A stretch of 36,124 nucleotides of DNA from Alphaproteobacteria bacterium (GTDB taxonomy: Bacteria; Pseudomonadota; Alphaproteobacteria; Geminicoccales; Geminicoccaceae): NCBI GenBank assembly GCA_027045875.1, contig JALUAG010000097.1, positions 1 through 36,124 of the forward strand, in the 5' to 3' direction. Position 1 is the first letter of the stretch, and each line of letters begins with the position of its first letter. A program made the translations under genes and the position numbers. Below the pieces are notes generated by a model. It searched no databases and was not told the DNA's origin. It saw nothing but the letters and a program-made list of their open reading frames with translations. This document shows positions 26,788 through 34,274 of the stretch, one piece after another.

Positions 26788-27759
26788 TTGAAGCAGGAAA
26801 CGACGACGCCGGCCGTGCCGGAATGGTTCGAGGCACGGAGAAAGCCCCGGGCCCGTATCGTCGCCCGCTGGGTGCCCTGGGTGATGGTCGGCATCCCGGT
26901 CCTCGTGCTGCTGGCGATCGTCGTCTACCCGACCGTCTGGATGGCCTATCACGCTTTCCACGACACCAACATGATGGGCCTCTTCACCGGCCGCTATGCC
27001 TACGTCGGCTGGCAGAACTTCGCCAACGTGCTGAGCGATCCCCGCTTCCACAACAGCGTCGTCAATCTCGTCTGGTACCTGACCTTCGGCGCGACCCTCG
27101 AGGTGCTCCTCGGGACCGCACTCGCCCTCATCCTCTACGAGCTGGTGCCGCGGCCGGGCCTGCGGGTTGTGCTGCTGGTGGCCATGGTGCTGCCGATGAT
27201 GCTGCCGCCCTCGATCGTCGGCGTGCTCTGGAAGTTCCTCCTCCAGGCCAACAACGGGGCGGTCAACCATCTGCTGATCAATCTCGGGCTGATGGCGCCC
27301 ACCGAGCGCATCGACTGGCTCGGGGTCGACCTCTCCCTGACCTCCCTGATCATCGCCGACGTCTGGCAGTGGACGGCGCTGCCGCTTTTGATCGTCTATT
27401 CGGGCCGGGTGTCGTTGCCGCCGGCGGTCTTCGAGGCGGCCCGGGTGGACGGCGCCTCGCGCTTCACGGTGCTGCGCCGTCTGACCCTGCCGATGCTCAA
27501 GGAGATCATCGCCATCGCCTTCATCCTGCGTTTCATGGACGCCTACAAGTTCGTGGACAAGGTCTACGTCATGACCTCGGGCGGCCCGGCCCAGTCGAGC
27601 GAACTCCCGGTCTTCATCGCCTTCCAGAAGGGCATCCGCGAATTCCAGATCGGCGAGGCGGCGGCCTACGCCTGGCTCATCTTCGTGGTGGCGGCCGTGA
27701 TCATCACCCTCTTCCTCCAGTACCTGAAGAGGGTGCTGAAGGCCCAGGCCTTCGCGTGA
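26788..27759 (+). CDS. carbohydrate-type ABC transporter permease (MalF-like)
   Basis: This 323-residue MalF-type permease has six main hydrophobic segments, starting with WVPWVMVGIPVLVLLAIVVY. The coupling motif EAARVDGASRFTVLRRLTLP (EAA loop) at about 210-230 contacts the ATPases. It lacks the large periplasmic loop of E. coli MalF. The start is TTG at 26788, preceded by GAGGGAGG 6 bases upstream. It opens a four-gene operon with a second permease and two ATPases; no binding protein gene is present, so it may be encoded elsewhere. Confidence 0.9.
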   Translation: MKQETTTPAVPEWFEARRKPRARIVARWVPWVMVGIPVLVLLAIVVYPTVWMAYHAFHDTNMMGLFTGRYAYVGWQNFANVLSDPRFHNSVVNLVWYLTFGATLEVLLGTALALILYELVPRPGLRVVLLVAMVLPMMLPPSIVGVLWKFLLQANNGAVNHLLINLGLMAPTERIDWLGVDLSLTSLIIADVWQWTALPLLIVYSGRVSLPPAVFEAARVDGASRFTVLRRLTLPMLKEIIAIAFILRFMDAYKFVDKVYVMTSGGPAQSSELPVFIAFQKGIREFQIGEAAAYAWLIFVVAAVIITLFLQYLKRVLKAQAFA

Positions 27760-27766
27760 GGGCGGC

Positions 27767-28606
27767 ATGAGCGAGACCTCGGCGCGACTGATCCGCATCC
27801 TGCTGCTGGCCTTCCTCGGGGTGTGGCTGTTCTTCACCCTGTTCCCCTTCTATTTCCAGCTCATCACCTCCCTGAAGCCGGTGGCCGAGATCAACCGTAT
27901 GGTCCCGACCTTCTGGCCGGAGGTACTGGTGCCGGGCAACTACGCCGGCATCTTCGCCGACCCCGGCAGCCTCAAGGCGCTCCAGGACAGCCTCGTCGTG
28001 GCCCTCGCCAACACCGCCCTGTCGCTGTTCCTGGGCACCCTCGCGGGCTACGCCCTGGCCCGCTATCTCAAGGGGCCGGTGGGCGAGAACCTCTCCTTCT
28101 GGATCCTGTCGAACCGCATGTTCCCACCGGTGGCGGTGCTCATTCCCATGTTCTTCCTGTTCGACAACACGCCCTGGGGCACCGACAGCTATTTCTCGCT
28201 GATCGTCCTCTATCTCGTCTTCAACCTGCCCCTCGCCACCTGGCTGATGATGGTCTTCTTCCGCGACGCGCCGGTGGAGCTCGAGGAGGCGGCCTACGTG
28301 GACGGCTGGAAGCCCTTCCAGGCCTTCTCGCGCATCACCCTGCCGCTGGTGCTGCCCGGCATGATCTCGGTCGCCATGCTGTGCTTCATCTTCGCCTGGA
28401 ACGAATATCTGTTCGCCAATCTGCTGACCGGCACCAACGTCAAGACCTTCCCGGTGCACATTCCGACCTTCACCCAGGGCAGCCAGACCCTGTGGAACCT
28501 GGTGATGGCCTTTTCGCTGGTGGCCATGCTGCCGCCGGTGGTGATGTTCATCCTGCTGCGCCGCTACATGGTCCGGGGCCTGAGCCTCGGCGTGGTGAAG
28601 GGCTGA
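27767..28606 (+). CDS. carbohydrate-type ABC transporter permease (MalG-like)
   Basis: This 279-residue permease has six TM segments, the first being [20 protein letters not shown]. It carries the EAA loop [20 protein letters not shown] and the conserved [14 protein letters not shown] segment. [16 protein letters not shown] marks the coupling helix. The ATG at 27767 lies 7 bases after the MalF-like stop. With its partner it would form the translocation pore. Confidence 0.9.
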   Translation: MSETSARLIRILLLAFLGVWLFFTLFPFYFQLITSLKPVAEINRMVPTFWPEVLVPGNYAGIFADPGSLKALQDSLVVALANTALSLFLGTLAGYALARYLKGPVGENLSFWILSNRMFPPVAVLIPMFFLFDNTPWGTDSYFSLIVLYLVFNLPLATWLMMVFFRDAPVELEEAAYVDGWKPFQAFSRITLPLVLPGMISVAMLCFIFAWNEYLFANLLTGTNVKTFPVHIPTFTQGSQTLWNLVMAFSLVAMLPPVVMFILLRRYMVRGLSLGVVKG

Positions 28607-28609
28607 GCC

Positions 28610-29713
28610 GTGGCGCTGCTCGAGATCCGCGGCCTTTGCAAGGCCTTCGACCATGTGGTGCTCGACCGGCTCGATCTCGACGTCGAGGCGGGGGAGTTCT
28701 TCGTCGTCGTCGGCCCCTCGGGGATCGGCAAGACCACCCTGCTGCGCTGCGTCGCCGGCCTCGAGACGCCGCAGGCGGGCACGGTGCGGGTGCGCGGCAC
28801 CGATGTCACCGGTCTTCCGCCCTACCGCCGCAATGTGGCCCTCACCTTCGAGAGCTACGCCCTCTATCCCCATCTCACCGTGTTCGAGAACATCGCGAGT
28901 CCGCTGCGCGCCCGCAGGCGGCCGGCCGAGGAGATCCGCCGCAAGGTGCGGGAGGTGGCGAAATTGCTGCGGATCGAGCACATCCTCGACCATCGGCCGG
29001 GGGAGATCTCGGGCGGCCAGAAGCAGCGCACCGCCCTCGGCCGCACCTTGGTGCGCGATCCCGACGTGTTCCTGCTGGACGAGCCCATCAGCCATCTCGA
29101 CGCCAAGATCCGCCACGAGCTGCGCGAGCAGTTCCACCATCTCGAGGAGCTCCGGCGCACCGCCACCCTCTACGTCACCCACGACTACGCCGAGGCGCTG
29201 TCGCTGGGCGACCGGATCGGCGTCATGGGGCCGGGTGGTCTGGTCCAGATCGGCACCCCGGAGGAGGTGTTCGAGCGCCCCCGCAGCCTGTTCGTGGCCC
29301 GGCATCTGGGCCAGCCCACGATCAACCTGCTGCCGGCCGCACTGCGCCGCGAGGACGGCCGGGTGAGCCTCGAGCTCGAGGGTTGCGGGGCGCGGCTGCC
29401 GCTCACGGCCGAGCAGGCGGCGGCCCTCTCCGCCCGCACGGGCGATCGGGTGGTGCTCGGCGTGCGGCCCCACCACATCGCTCTCGCCGACGGCGCGGCG
29501 CCCGCCGACGGTGGCCTGCTGGAGGCCCGGGTCGAGCTCTACGAGCCCCTGGGCGCCAAGGGGGTGCTCCTGGCCGAACTGGGATCGACGAGGCTCCACG
29601 TCCTGACCCCGATCGACGTCCATTTCCGCCCCGGGGAGAGGGTCCGGCTGGCCTTCGATCGCAGCGCCTTTCTCTTCTTCTGCCCCGAGCGGGGCGTCAA
29701 TCTGGTCGACTGA
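28610..29713 (+). CDS. carbohydrate-type ABC transporter ATPase 1 (MalK/UgpC-like, variant motifs)
   Basis: This 367-residue ATPase has the NBD plus C-terminal OB (TOBE) regulatory domain. Walker A is GPSGIGKTT (35-43), signature ISGGQKQR, Walker [11 protein letters not shown]-loop SHLDA, H-loop [10 protein letters not shown]. The Q-loop residue is Glu81 ([11 protein letters not shown]) where MalK has Gln. The start is GTG at 28610, just 3 bases after the previous stop. The next gene encodes a second, different ATPase with the same change, so the importer is expected to use a heterodimer rather than the MalK homodimer. Confidence 0.9.
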   Translation: MALLEIRGLCKAFDHVVLDRLDLDVEAGEFFVVVGPSGIGKTTLLRCVAGLETPQAGTVRVRGTDVTGLPPYRRNVALTFESYALYPHLTVFENIASPLRARRRPAEEIRRKVREVAKLLRIEHILDHRPGEISGGQKQRTALGRTLVRDPDVFLLDEPISHLDAKIRHELREQFHHLEELRRTATLYVTHDYAEALSLGDRIGVMGPGGLVQIGTPEEVFERPRSLFVARHLGQPTINLLPAALRREDGRVSLELEGCGARLPLTAEQAAALSARTGDRVVLGVRPHHIALADGAAPADGGLLEARVELYEPLGAKGVLLAELGSTRLHVLTPIDVHFRPGERVRLAFDRSAFLFFCPERGVNLVD

Positions 29714-29717
29714 GCCC

Positions 29718-30827
29718 ATGGCCCGCGTGGAACTCGATCGCGTCAACAAGATCTACCGCGGCCGCGGCATCGAGGTGCATGCGGTGCGCGATCTGTCCCT
29801 CGCCATCGAGGACGGCGAGTTCGTCGCCATCCTCGGCCCGTCGGGCTGCGGCAAGACCAGCACGCTGCGGATGATCGTCGGGCTCGAGGACATCACCGGC
29901 GGCGAGATCCGCTTCGACGGCAGGCGCGTCAACGAGCTCGGGCCCGAGGCCCGGAACGTGGCGATGGCCTTCGAGACCTACGCCCTCTACCCCACCTTCA
30001 CCGTGTTCGAGAACCTGGCCTTTCCGCTCGAGGTGCGCGGCCTCGAGCGGGCGCGCATCGAGCGGGAAGTGCGGGAAATCGCGCGCCTCCTGGAGATCGA
30101 GGACATCCTCGGCCAGAAACCGGGCCAGCTCTCGGGTGGCCAGCAGCAGCGGGTGAGCCTCGGCCGGGCGCTGGTGCGCGAGCCGGCGGTCTTCATCCTC
30201 GACGAGGTGATGAGCCATCTCGACGCCCATCTCAAGTTCCGCATGCTGTTCGAGCTCAAGCGCCTGCACCAGCGGCTCGGCCGCACCATGGTCTACGTGA
30301 CCCACGACCAGGTTGAGGCGCTGGCCCTGGCCGACCGGGTGGCGGTGATGAGCAACGCCGAGCTCCAGCAGTTCGCCGACCGCGACGCCCTCTACAACCG
30401 GCCGGCCAACCGCTTCGTGGCCGACTTCATCGGCGAGCCGCCGACCAACTTCTTCGACGCCCGGGTGGTCGGCGAGGGGGGGGAGGTGCGGCTGGTGGTG
30501 AACGGGACGGGGCTCGCCTTCCGGCCGGACGGGCAGCGGCGGGCGGTGCTCGCCAGATCCGGCGCCCGGGAGGTGACGGTGGGCATCCGCCCCCAGAACC
30601 TCGGGATCGAGCCGCCGGACGGCGCCTGCGAGCGGATCGAGGCCGAGGTCGACATCTTCGAGTATCTGGGCGAGACGGCGATCCTCGCCCTCAGGAGCGG
30701 CGAGCGCGCGTTCCGCGCCGTCGCCTCGCCGCGGCACCGCTACGAGCCGGGAACGCCGCTGTCCCTGTTCTACCGGCCGCGCGACGTCATGCTGTTCGAT
30801 CCCGCCACCGGGGACTTCCTGGCCTGA
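29718..30827 (+). CDS. carbohydrate-type ABC transporter ATPase 2 (MalK/UgpC-like, variant motifs)
   Basis: This 369-residue protein has the same layout as the preceding one: Walker A GPSGCGKTS (40-48), signature LSGGQQQR, Walker B FILDEVMSHLDA with Val in place of Pro after DE, H-loop YVTHDQVEAL and a C-terminal TOBE domain (EVDIFEYLGETAILAL, YEPGTPLSLFYRPRDVMLFD). The Q-loop again has Glu86 (AMAFETYALYP). It starts with ATG 4 bases after ATPase 1 and ends the operon. The two ATPases are diverged, suggesting distinct roles in one complex, as in importers with two ATPase subunits such as GlpST. Confidence 0.9.
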   Translation: MARVELDRVNKIYRGRGIEVHAVRDLSLAIEDGEFVAILGPSGCGKTSTLRMIVGLEDITGGEIRFDGRRVNELGPEARNVAMAFETYALYPTFTVFENLAFPLEVRGLERARIEREVREIARLLEIEDILGQKPGQLSGGQQQRVSLGRALVREPAVFILDEVMSHLDAHLKFRMLFELKRLHQRLGRTMVYVTHDQVEALALADRVAVMSNAELQQFADRDALYNRPANRFVADFIGEPPTNFFDARVVGEGGEVRLVVNGTGLAFRPDGQRRAVLARSGAREVTVGIRPQNLGIEPPDGACERIEAEVDIFEYLGETAILALRSGERAFRAVASPRHRYEPGTPLSLFYRPRDVMLFDPATGDFLA

Positions 30828-30845
30828 AGCGGGGGCGGCTGCCGG

Positions 30846-31208
30846 TCAGACGAAGAGCTCGACCACCCGCCTGCGCGAGAGGGCGACGGCGAAGATCAGG
30901 TAGAGGAGGAAGCCGGCCAGGAGGTCGGGCGGAAGCGGGTCGTATTCGATGAGCTGGACCGCGAGATCGACCGCGAACAGCATCGGCGTCACGAACAGGA
31001 AGAGCGCCCGCGCCCAGCCCTGCATGCGCAGGAAGCCGACGGTGAGCAGCGCATACCAGAAGAGGTAGAGGAGCGCGAGGATCCACTCGGAGCCGTCGAC
31101 GCGCGCTTCCGGCAGCGCGCCGTAGGCGGTCCAGAAACGGAACGCGTACCAGAGACAGCCCGAGAGCAGGCTCGTGATCACGATCCAGACGACCGGCGGG
31201 CGTTCCAT
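30846..31208 (-). CDS. small hypothetical membrane protein with four TM helices
   Basis: This 120-residue protein has four hydrophobic segments: VVWIVITSLLSGCLWYAFRF, WILALLYLFWYALLTVGFL, ALFLFVTPMLFAVDLAVQLI and DLLAGFLLYLIFAVAL, and ends in RRRVVELFV. I do not recognise the family. The ATG at 31208 is preceded by GGAGGAGG; an ATG 15 bases upstream (31223) has no ribosome site. It converges on the ATPase 2 gene with 18 bases between stops. Its charged loop EARVDGSEW is periplasmic or cytoplasmic depending on topology, which I cannot fix. Confidence 0.7.
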   Translation of the reverse strand: MERPPVVWIVITSLLSGCLWYAFRFWTAYGALPEARVDGSEWILALLYLFWYALLTVGFLRMQGWARALFLFVTPMLFAVDLAVQLIEYDPLPPDLLAGFLLYLIFAVALSRRRVVELFV

Positions 31209-31348
31209 GGCCTCCTCCCCCATGCAGGGCGCATTGTTGCGCCTTCCCGCTCCCGCCGGCAAGCGGCGAAGGCGGCGGCGAGCTGCTCGCGGCCGGTACC
31301 GGAAAAGCGGCCGCTGGAGAGCACGAGCTCGTGCCGCGAGGTGACCAT
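31178..31348 (-). CDS. possible short ORF with strong ribosome site
   Basis: A 56-codon frame starts at the ATG at 31348 with GGGGAGGAAACG directly upstream, an excellent Shine-Dalgarno at the right spacing. It reads MVTSRHELVLSSGRFSGTGR and onward, ending at 31178 inside the start of the membrane protein gene in another frame. This could be a leader peptide coupled to the membrane protein, a real small protein, or the stub of a frameshifted gene. No family is recognised. Confidence 0.35.
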   Translation of the reverse strand: MVTSRHELVLSSGRFSGTGREQLAAAFAACRREREGATMRPAWGRRPWNARRSSGS

Positions 31349-31513
31349 CGTTTCCTCCCCGATCCGCGTCGCGGGCGGACCCTGCTTCGGTTTCGTCCCG
31401 CGAGGCGGACGTTATCGTCTCAAGGTAATCGTTCGCGCTCGGTGTGTTAAGTCACGGTAGAGGCCGGTGGCGTGACCCGGAGGCCACGCCGGCGGCCGAT
31501 TTCGGCGCCATTG

Positions 31514-31531
31514 TGCGTATTATCATACGCA
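31514..31531. promoter_or_regulatory. perfect inverted repeat upstream of the SNase-like gene
   Basis: TGCGTAT (31514-31520), TATC, ATACGCA (31525-31531) is a perfect 7-bp inverted repeat in a locally A+T-rich stretch, 60 bases before the proposed start. It contains TATTAT (31518-31523), which could be a -10 box. The layout is that of a repressor operator over a promoter. Confidence 0.5.
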
Positions 31532-31553
31532 TCGGGCTTCGGCCCGTTGAAAC

Positions 31554-31585
31554 CTCCCGCCCGCGATCGTTAGGCTGTGCGGGAG
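31554..31585 (+). other. possible hairpin covering the SNase ribosome site
   Basis: CTCCCGC (31554-31560) is complementary to GCGGGAG (31579-31585), which includes the Shine-Dalgarno GGGAG of the SNase-like gene. A folded leader would hide the ribosome site. The loop is 18 bases. Confidence 0.3.
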
Positions 31586-31591
31586 AACGGC

Positions 31592-32134
31592 ATGTTCCGC
31601 TCGATCGGAAGGGAACGCTTCGTGTCACGCCCGATGTCACGCGCGCTGCGCGCGGCCGGGTTCGGCCTTCTCGTATGGCTCGCTTCGCCGGCAGCCGCGG
31701 TCGCCGGCTCGGACGCCCTGCGCGGCGAGGTGACCCGGGTGCGCGACGGCGACACCATCGAGATCGGCGAGGTGGCGATCCGCCTGCAGGGGGTGGCGGC
31801 GCCCGAGCTGCGCCAGCCACTCGGCCGCGAGGCGCGCGAGGCGATGCGGCGGCTGGTGCTGGGGCGGGTGGTCGAATGCGTCCCCGACGGCTCGCGCAGC
31901 TATGATCGCATCGTCGCCGTCTGTTTTCTGGACGGCCTGGACATCGCCGCCTGGCTGATCGGTCGGGGTCTGGCCCGCGACTGCCCGCGCTATTCGAAGG
32001 GCCGCTACCGCGACATCGAGGCCGCGGCCGCCACCCACACCGCCATCCTCACCCTCTACCCCCTCCCCCGCTACTGCAAGGCACGGGGGAGAAGGGTGGC
32101 GGAAGCCGGGCGACCCCCGGGAGTGGGCGGCTGA
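31592..32134 (+). CDS. secreted SNase-like (thermonuclease) family protein
   Basis: This 180-residue protein has a signal peptide (basic start, then ALRAAGFGLLVWLASPAAAVA with a likely cut after AVA). The staphylococcal nuclease fold follows: VRDGDTIEIGEVAIRLQG. The catalytic residues are in place: Arg64 (IRLQG), Glu72 (AAPE) and Arg106 (YDRIVAV), with Asp54 of DGDT for Ca2+. It is expected to act in the periplasm or outside. The ATG at 31592 has GGGAG 6 bases upstream; an earlier GTG at 31577 has no such site. The C-terminal tail after SKGRYRDIEAA is longer than the core and basic. Confidence 0.85.
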   Translation: MFRSIGRERFVSRPMSRALRAAGFGLLVWLASPAAAVAGSDALRGEVTRVRDGDTIEIGEVAIRLQGVAAPELRQPLGREAREAMRRLVLGRVVECVPDGSRSYDRIVAVCFLDGLDIAAWLIGRGLARDCPRYSKGRYRDIEAAAATHTAILTLYPLPRYCKARGRRVAEAGRPPGVGG

Positions 32135-32185
32135 ATACGGAGCCCGGGCGAACCCGGACGGTGCGACGAACGCCCGGCTTAATCG

Positions 32186-32644
32186 TTACCGTTCTCCGGC
32201 GCCGTCGGAACTTGGCTCATCGTCGAGCGGCTTCGTACCGCCGCTGGTGCCGTACGGTCGAACATGGCCGCTCCGAACGGCACCGGGAAGGTCGACGACG
32301 TAGGTGCGACGGTCCGCATCTCTCGAGAACCATCCCGCGTGCTCGAGTTCCGGAAGAGCGACCCCGACCAGCGTCCCGTAGCTCGACACCGCCGATTTGA
32401 TCCATTTCACGCGTTCGAACTCCGATTCCTCGAAACTCCGGACCTCATCGACGGAAAGCTTCATCGCATCGACCCGTGTGCCGTCCGGTCGGACGATCTC
32501 GAGATTCCAGCCACGATAGGGGCGATCTTTGTAACACCGCCAACAATTTTGAGCGACGGTCGCGGCGATTCCGATGCCGAGGCCATAAAACAGCCAGATC
32601 GGGGCCTCTTGCACGAGTACGTCGACGATCCAGGCCCAGTTCAT
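32186..32644 (-). CDS. unrecognised single-TM protein at the end of the Cmr operon
   Basis: This 152-residue protein has one hydrophobic helix (PIWLFYGLGIGIAATVAQN, about 15-33), followed by a CxxC (Cys34, Cys37 in CWRCYKDRPYRGW) and positive charges, so the C-terminal about 110 residues are likely cytoplasmic. The soluble domain reads WNLEIVRPDGTRVDAMKLSV, then SFEESEFERVKWIKSAVSSY and RRTYVVDLPGAVR, and ends in a polar disordered tail. I know no named family. The ATG at 32644 lies 3 bases after the cmr6 stop and has only a weak ribosome site, so it is probably translationally coupled to cmr6. It is a candidate ancillary or effector protein of the type III-B system. The A+T content is higher here than in the core genes. 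Confidence 0.7.
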   Translation of the reverse strand: MNWAWIVDVLVQEAPIWLFYGLGIGIAATVAQNCWRCYKDRPYRGWNLEIVRPDGTRVDAMKLSVDEVRSFEESEFERVKWIKSAVSSYGTLVGVALPELEHAGWFSRDADRRTYVVDLPGAVRSGHVRPYGTSGGTKPLDDEPSSDGAGER

Positions 32645-32647
32645 GCG

Positions 32648-33817
32648 TCAGATCTTTTCGACATCGGCAACGGGCGCCGTCTCGCGGTATCCACCCTCGA
32701 ACTCCAGAACGAGATCATCGCCTTCATGACCCACTACCACGGCATGCTCGCCGACGTAGGCGACCCGTGTTCCGATCGGGAAATCCCTGGCCGGACCCAG
32801 CACCCGTTCGTGAACGGTTCGCGGGGCGCTCGCGGGCGGAGCGCCACCCGCTGCCGGCGCGGAAACTCGCGTTTTCGTCGTCTCTTGCTTCAACGCCTCG
32901 TCACGCTTCGCACGCGCCCCCGCCTCCTCGAACCGGCCGAAGCCCACTGCCGTCTTGGCGCCGGCACCGAGCCAGTCGAGGGCCTCCTTCAGCCATGCGA
33001 GGGCCTTCTTCGCGTCCGCGACATCCTCCGGCCGCGAGGCCCGGCGCGGCCCGACCGCGAAGAGGAAACGGGCGCCGGGGGCGAGCGCGAGGAAGGGGAT
33101 GGGCACGGGATCGTACCAGTCGGCGGGCGGGCGTGCGGCCGGATTGTCGGCCTGGTACCAGGGCTGGTAATGAGGCGTCATGACCTCCATGGTGAGCTTC
33201 ACGGGCTCGAGGGGGATCGCATCGAAGAAGACCACCGAGCCGACGGACAATGCGCCACTGGCCGGCGGTGGGCCGAAGATGCGGGTAACGATCCCATCGC
33301 TCTTGCCGAGCCACTGCTTCACGTAGGAACGCGCGAGGCCCTTCAGCGCCGAGCCCGGCAGGTGCGGCACCCCGAGGCTGTGGTGGAAGAGGAAGCCGTT
33401 CTCGGTGGGATGTTCGTAGCCGGTACCGGTGACGAAGGGGGCCGTCAGTTCCAGTTCCACCGTCTCGGCCCCGTTCGCCTGCCACAGCTTCTGGAGGCGT
33501 TCGCGCGCGGCGCCGAGCCGGGCGGCATCGCCGAGCTCCAGGCTCGCTTCGGTCGAGGCCTCCGGCGCGACGAGACCGTTGCGCTGCCTCCGGTGGAGCA
33601 GGGTCATGATCCATTCGGCTTTGCCGGCACGGGTTTCCTTCGCGCGGCCACCACCGGCTTCCTGAACGAGCTGCTCCTCGAGCTTTGCGTAGTCGCCGAC
33701 CCAGAGGTCGCAGAACTTGGCCCACCACAGGCCGGGATGGCCGGAGGGATGCCAATGGCTCGGCGCCTCCCGGAGCGCATCGGCGTAGAGCGGAAGCCTA
33801 CCCTGCTTCTGAGGCAT
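32648..33817 (-). CDS. cmr6: type III-B CRISPR-Cas RAMP protein Cmr6 with extra C-terminal domain
   Basis: This 389-residue RAMP protein caps the 3' end of the Cmr effector backbone. RAMP features are VELELTAPFVTGTGYEHPTE, PHLPGSALKGLARSYVKQWL (the GSxLKG motif) and the glycine-rich GAKTAVGFGRFEEAG. After a Pro/Ala linker (about 310-340) comes a 48-residue strand-rich region (342-389: FPIGTRVAYVGEHAVVVGHE, GDDLVLEFEGGYRETAPV) that looks like an SH3/KOW-type barrel and is not part of ordinary Cmr6. The ATG at 33817 is inside the cmr5 3' end (20-base overlap) with GGAG 7 bases upstream; the open frame to 33916 is not used. Confidence 0.88.
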   Translation of the reverse strand: MPQKQGRLPLYADALREAPSHWHPSGHPGLWWAKFCDLWVGDYAKLEEQLVQEAGGGRAKETRAGKAEWIMTLLHRRQRNGLVAPEASTEASLELGDAARLGAARERLQKLWQANGAETVELELTAPFVTGTGYEHPTENGFLFHHSLGVPHLPGSALKGLARSYVKQWLGKSDGIVTRIFGPPPASGALSVGSVVFFDAIPLEPVKLTMEVMTPHYQPWYQADNPAARPPADWYDPVPIPFLALAPGARFLFAVGPRRASRPEDVADAKKALAWLKEALDWLGAGAKTAVGFGRFEEAGARAKRDEALKQETTKTRVSAPAAGGAPPASAPRTVHERVLGPARDFPIGTRVAYVGEHAVVVGHEGDDLVLEFEGGYRETAPVADVEKI

Positions 33818-34274
33818 CGGCCGTCTCCGCCGCCTTCTCCGGTTCCGCCAGCAGCGCGTTGGCGAACTTCTTGAGCCACTGGAGATAGGCCAGAGCCTCA
33901 GCCTGGGCGGTGACATAGGCCCTCTGGTCGAGGCCCGTGATCTTCTTCATGAGTTGGAGGCCCGGCCGCTCACCATTTTGAAATCGACTGTCGTAATATG
34001 GGCTGGCCTCTCCCGCTTCCTTCAGAAGCCAGGTTTCGAGATGGGCGACGAGAGCTTTCCAGGCCTCCCTGTTGCCTCCGCTCCCCTCGCCGGCATCGGC
34101 CTTGCTCATGGCCATGGCCACCGCCTGGCCGAGACCGGAAAGCAGGATCGTGGCGGGCAGGCTCTTCGCGTAGGACGTGTACGCGTCACGGAAATCCTTG
34201 GCCTTGCCGGTCAGTTTCTCGATCTTCTGCAGCGCCGCCTCGGCCCGTTTCTGTTCCAGCAGCCGCGCCGTCAT
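33798..34274 (-). CDS. cmr5: type III-B CRISPR-Cas small subunit Cmr5
   Basis: This 158-residue helical protein is the small filament subunit of the Cmr complex. It has RRAEAALQKIEKLTG-like first helix (QKRAEAALQKIEKLTGKAKD), YTSYAKSLPATILLSGLGQA, and the C-terminal DQRAYVTAQAEALAYLQWLK, the pattern of Cmr5. It is slightly longer than usual because of a polar tail (LLAEPEKAAETADASEAG). The ATG at 34274 overlaps the cmr4 stop by 4 bases (ATGA), and its tail overlaps cmr6. The order cmr4-cmr5-cmr6 is the standard one. Confidence 0.9.
   Translation of the reverse strand: MTARLLEQKRAEAALQKIEKLTGKAKDFRDAYTSYAKSLPATILLSGLGQAVAMAMSKADAGEGSGGNREAWKALVAHLETWLLKEAGEASPYYDSRFQNGERPGLQLMKKITGLDQRAYVTAQAEALAYLQWLKKFANALLAEPEKAAETADASEAG

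Noticed and set aside
30846-31208. Small membrane protein as the DUF2160 (GlpU-like) subunit of a glycerol importer
   Set aside because: It is on the opposite strand to the importer operon and its four-helix sequence does not show the DUF2160 pattern that I know.
31592-32134. SNase-like nuclease as part of the CRISPR system
   Set aside because: It is on the opposite strand, converges on the Cmr operon and has a clear signal peptide for export, so it is unlikely to act with Cmr in the cytoplasm.
32264-33874. Long plus-strand open frame across cmr6 and the TM protein gene
   Set aside because: It is a shadow of the coding minus strand in GC-rich DNA; its translation has no domain pattern, while the minus frames give clear RAMP motifs.
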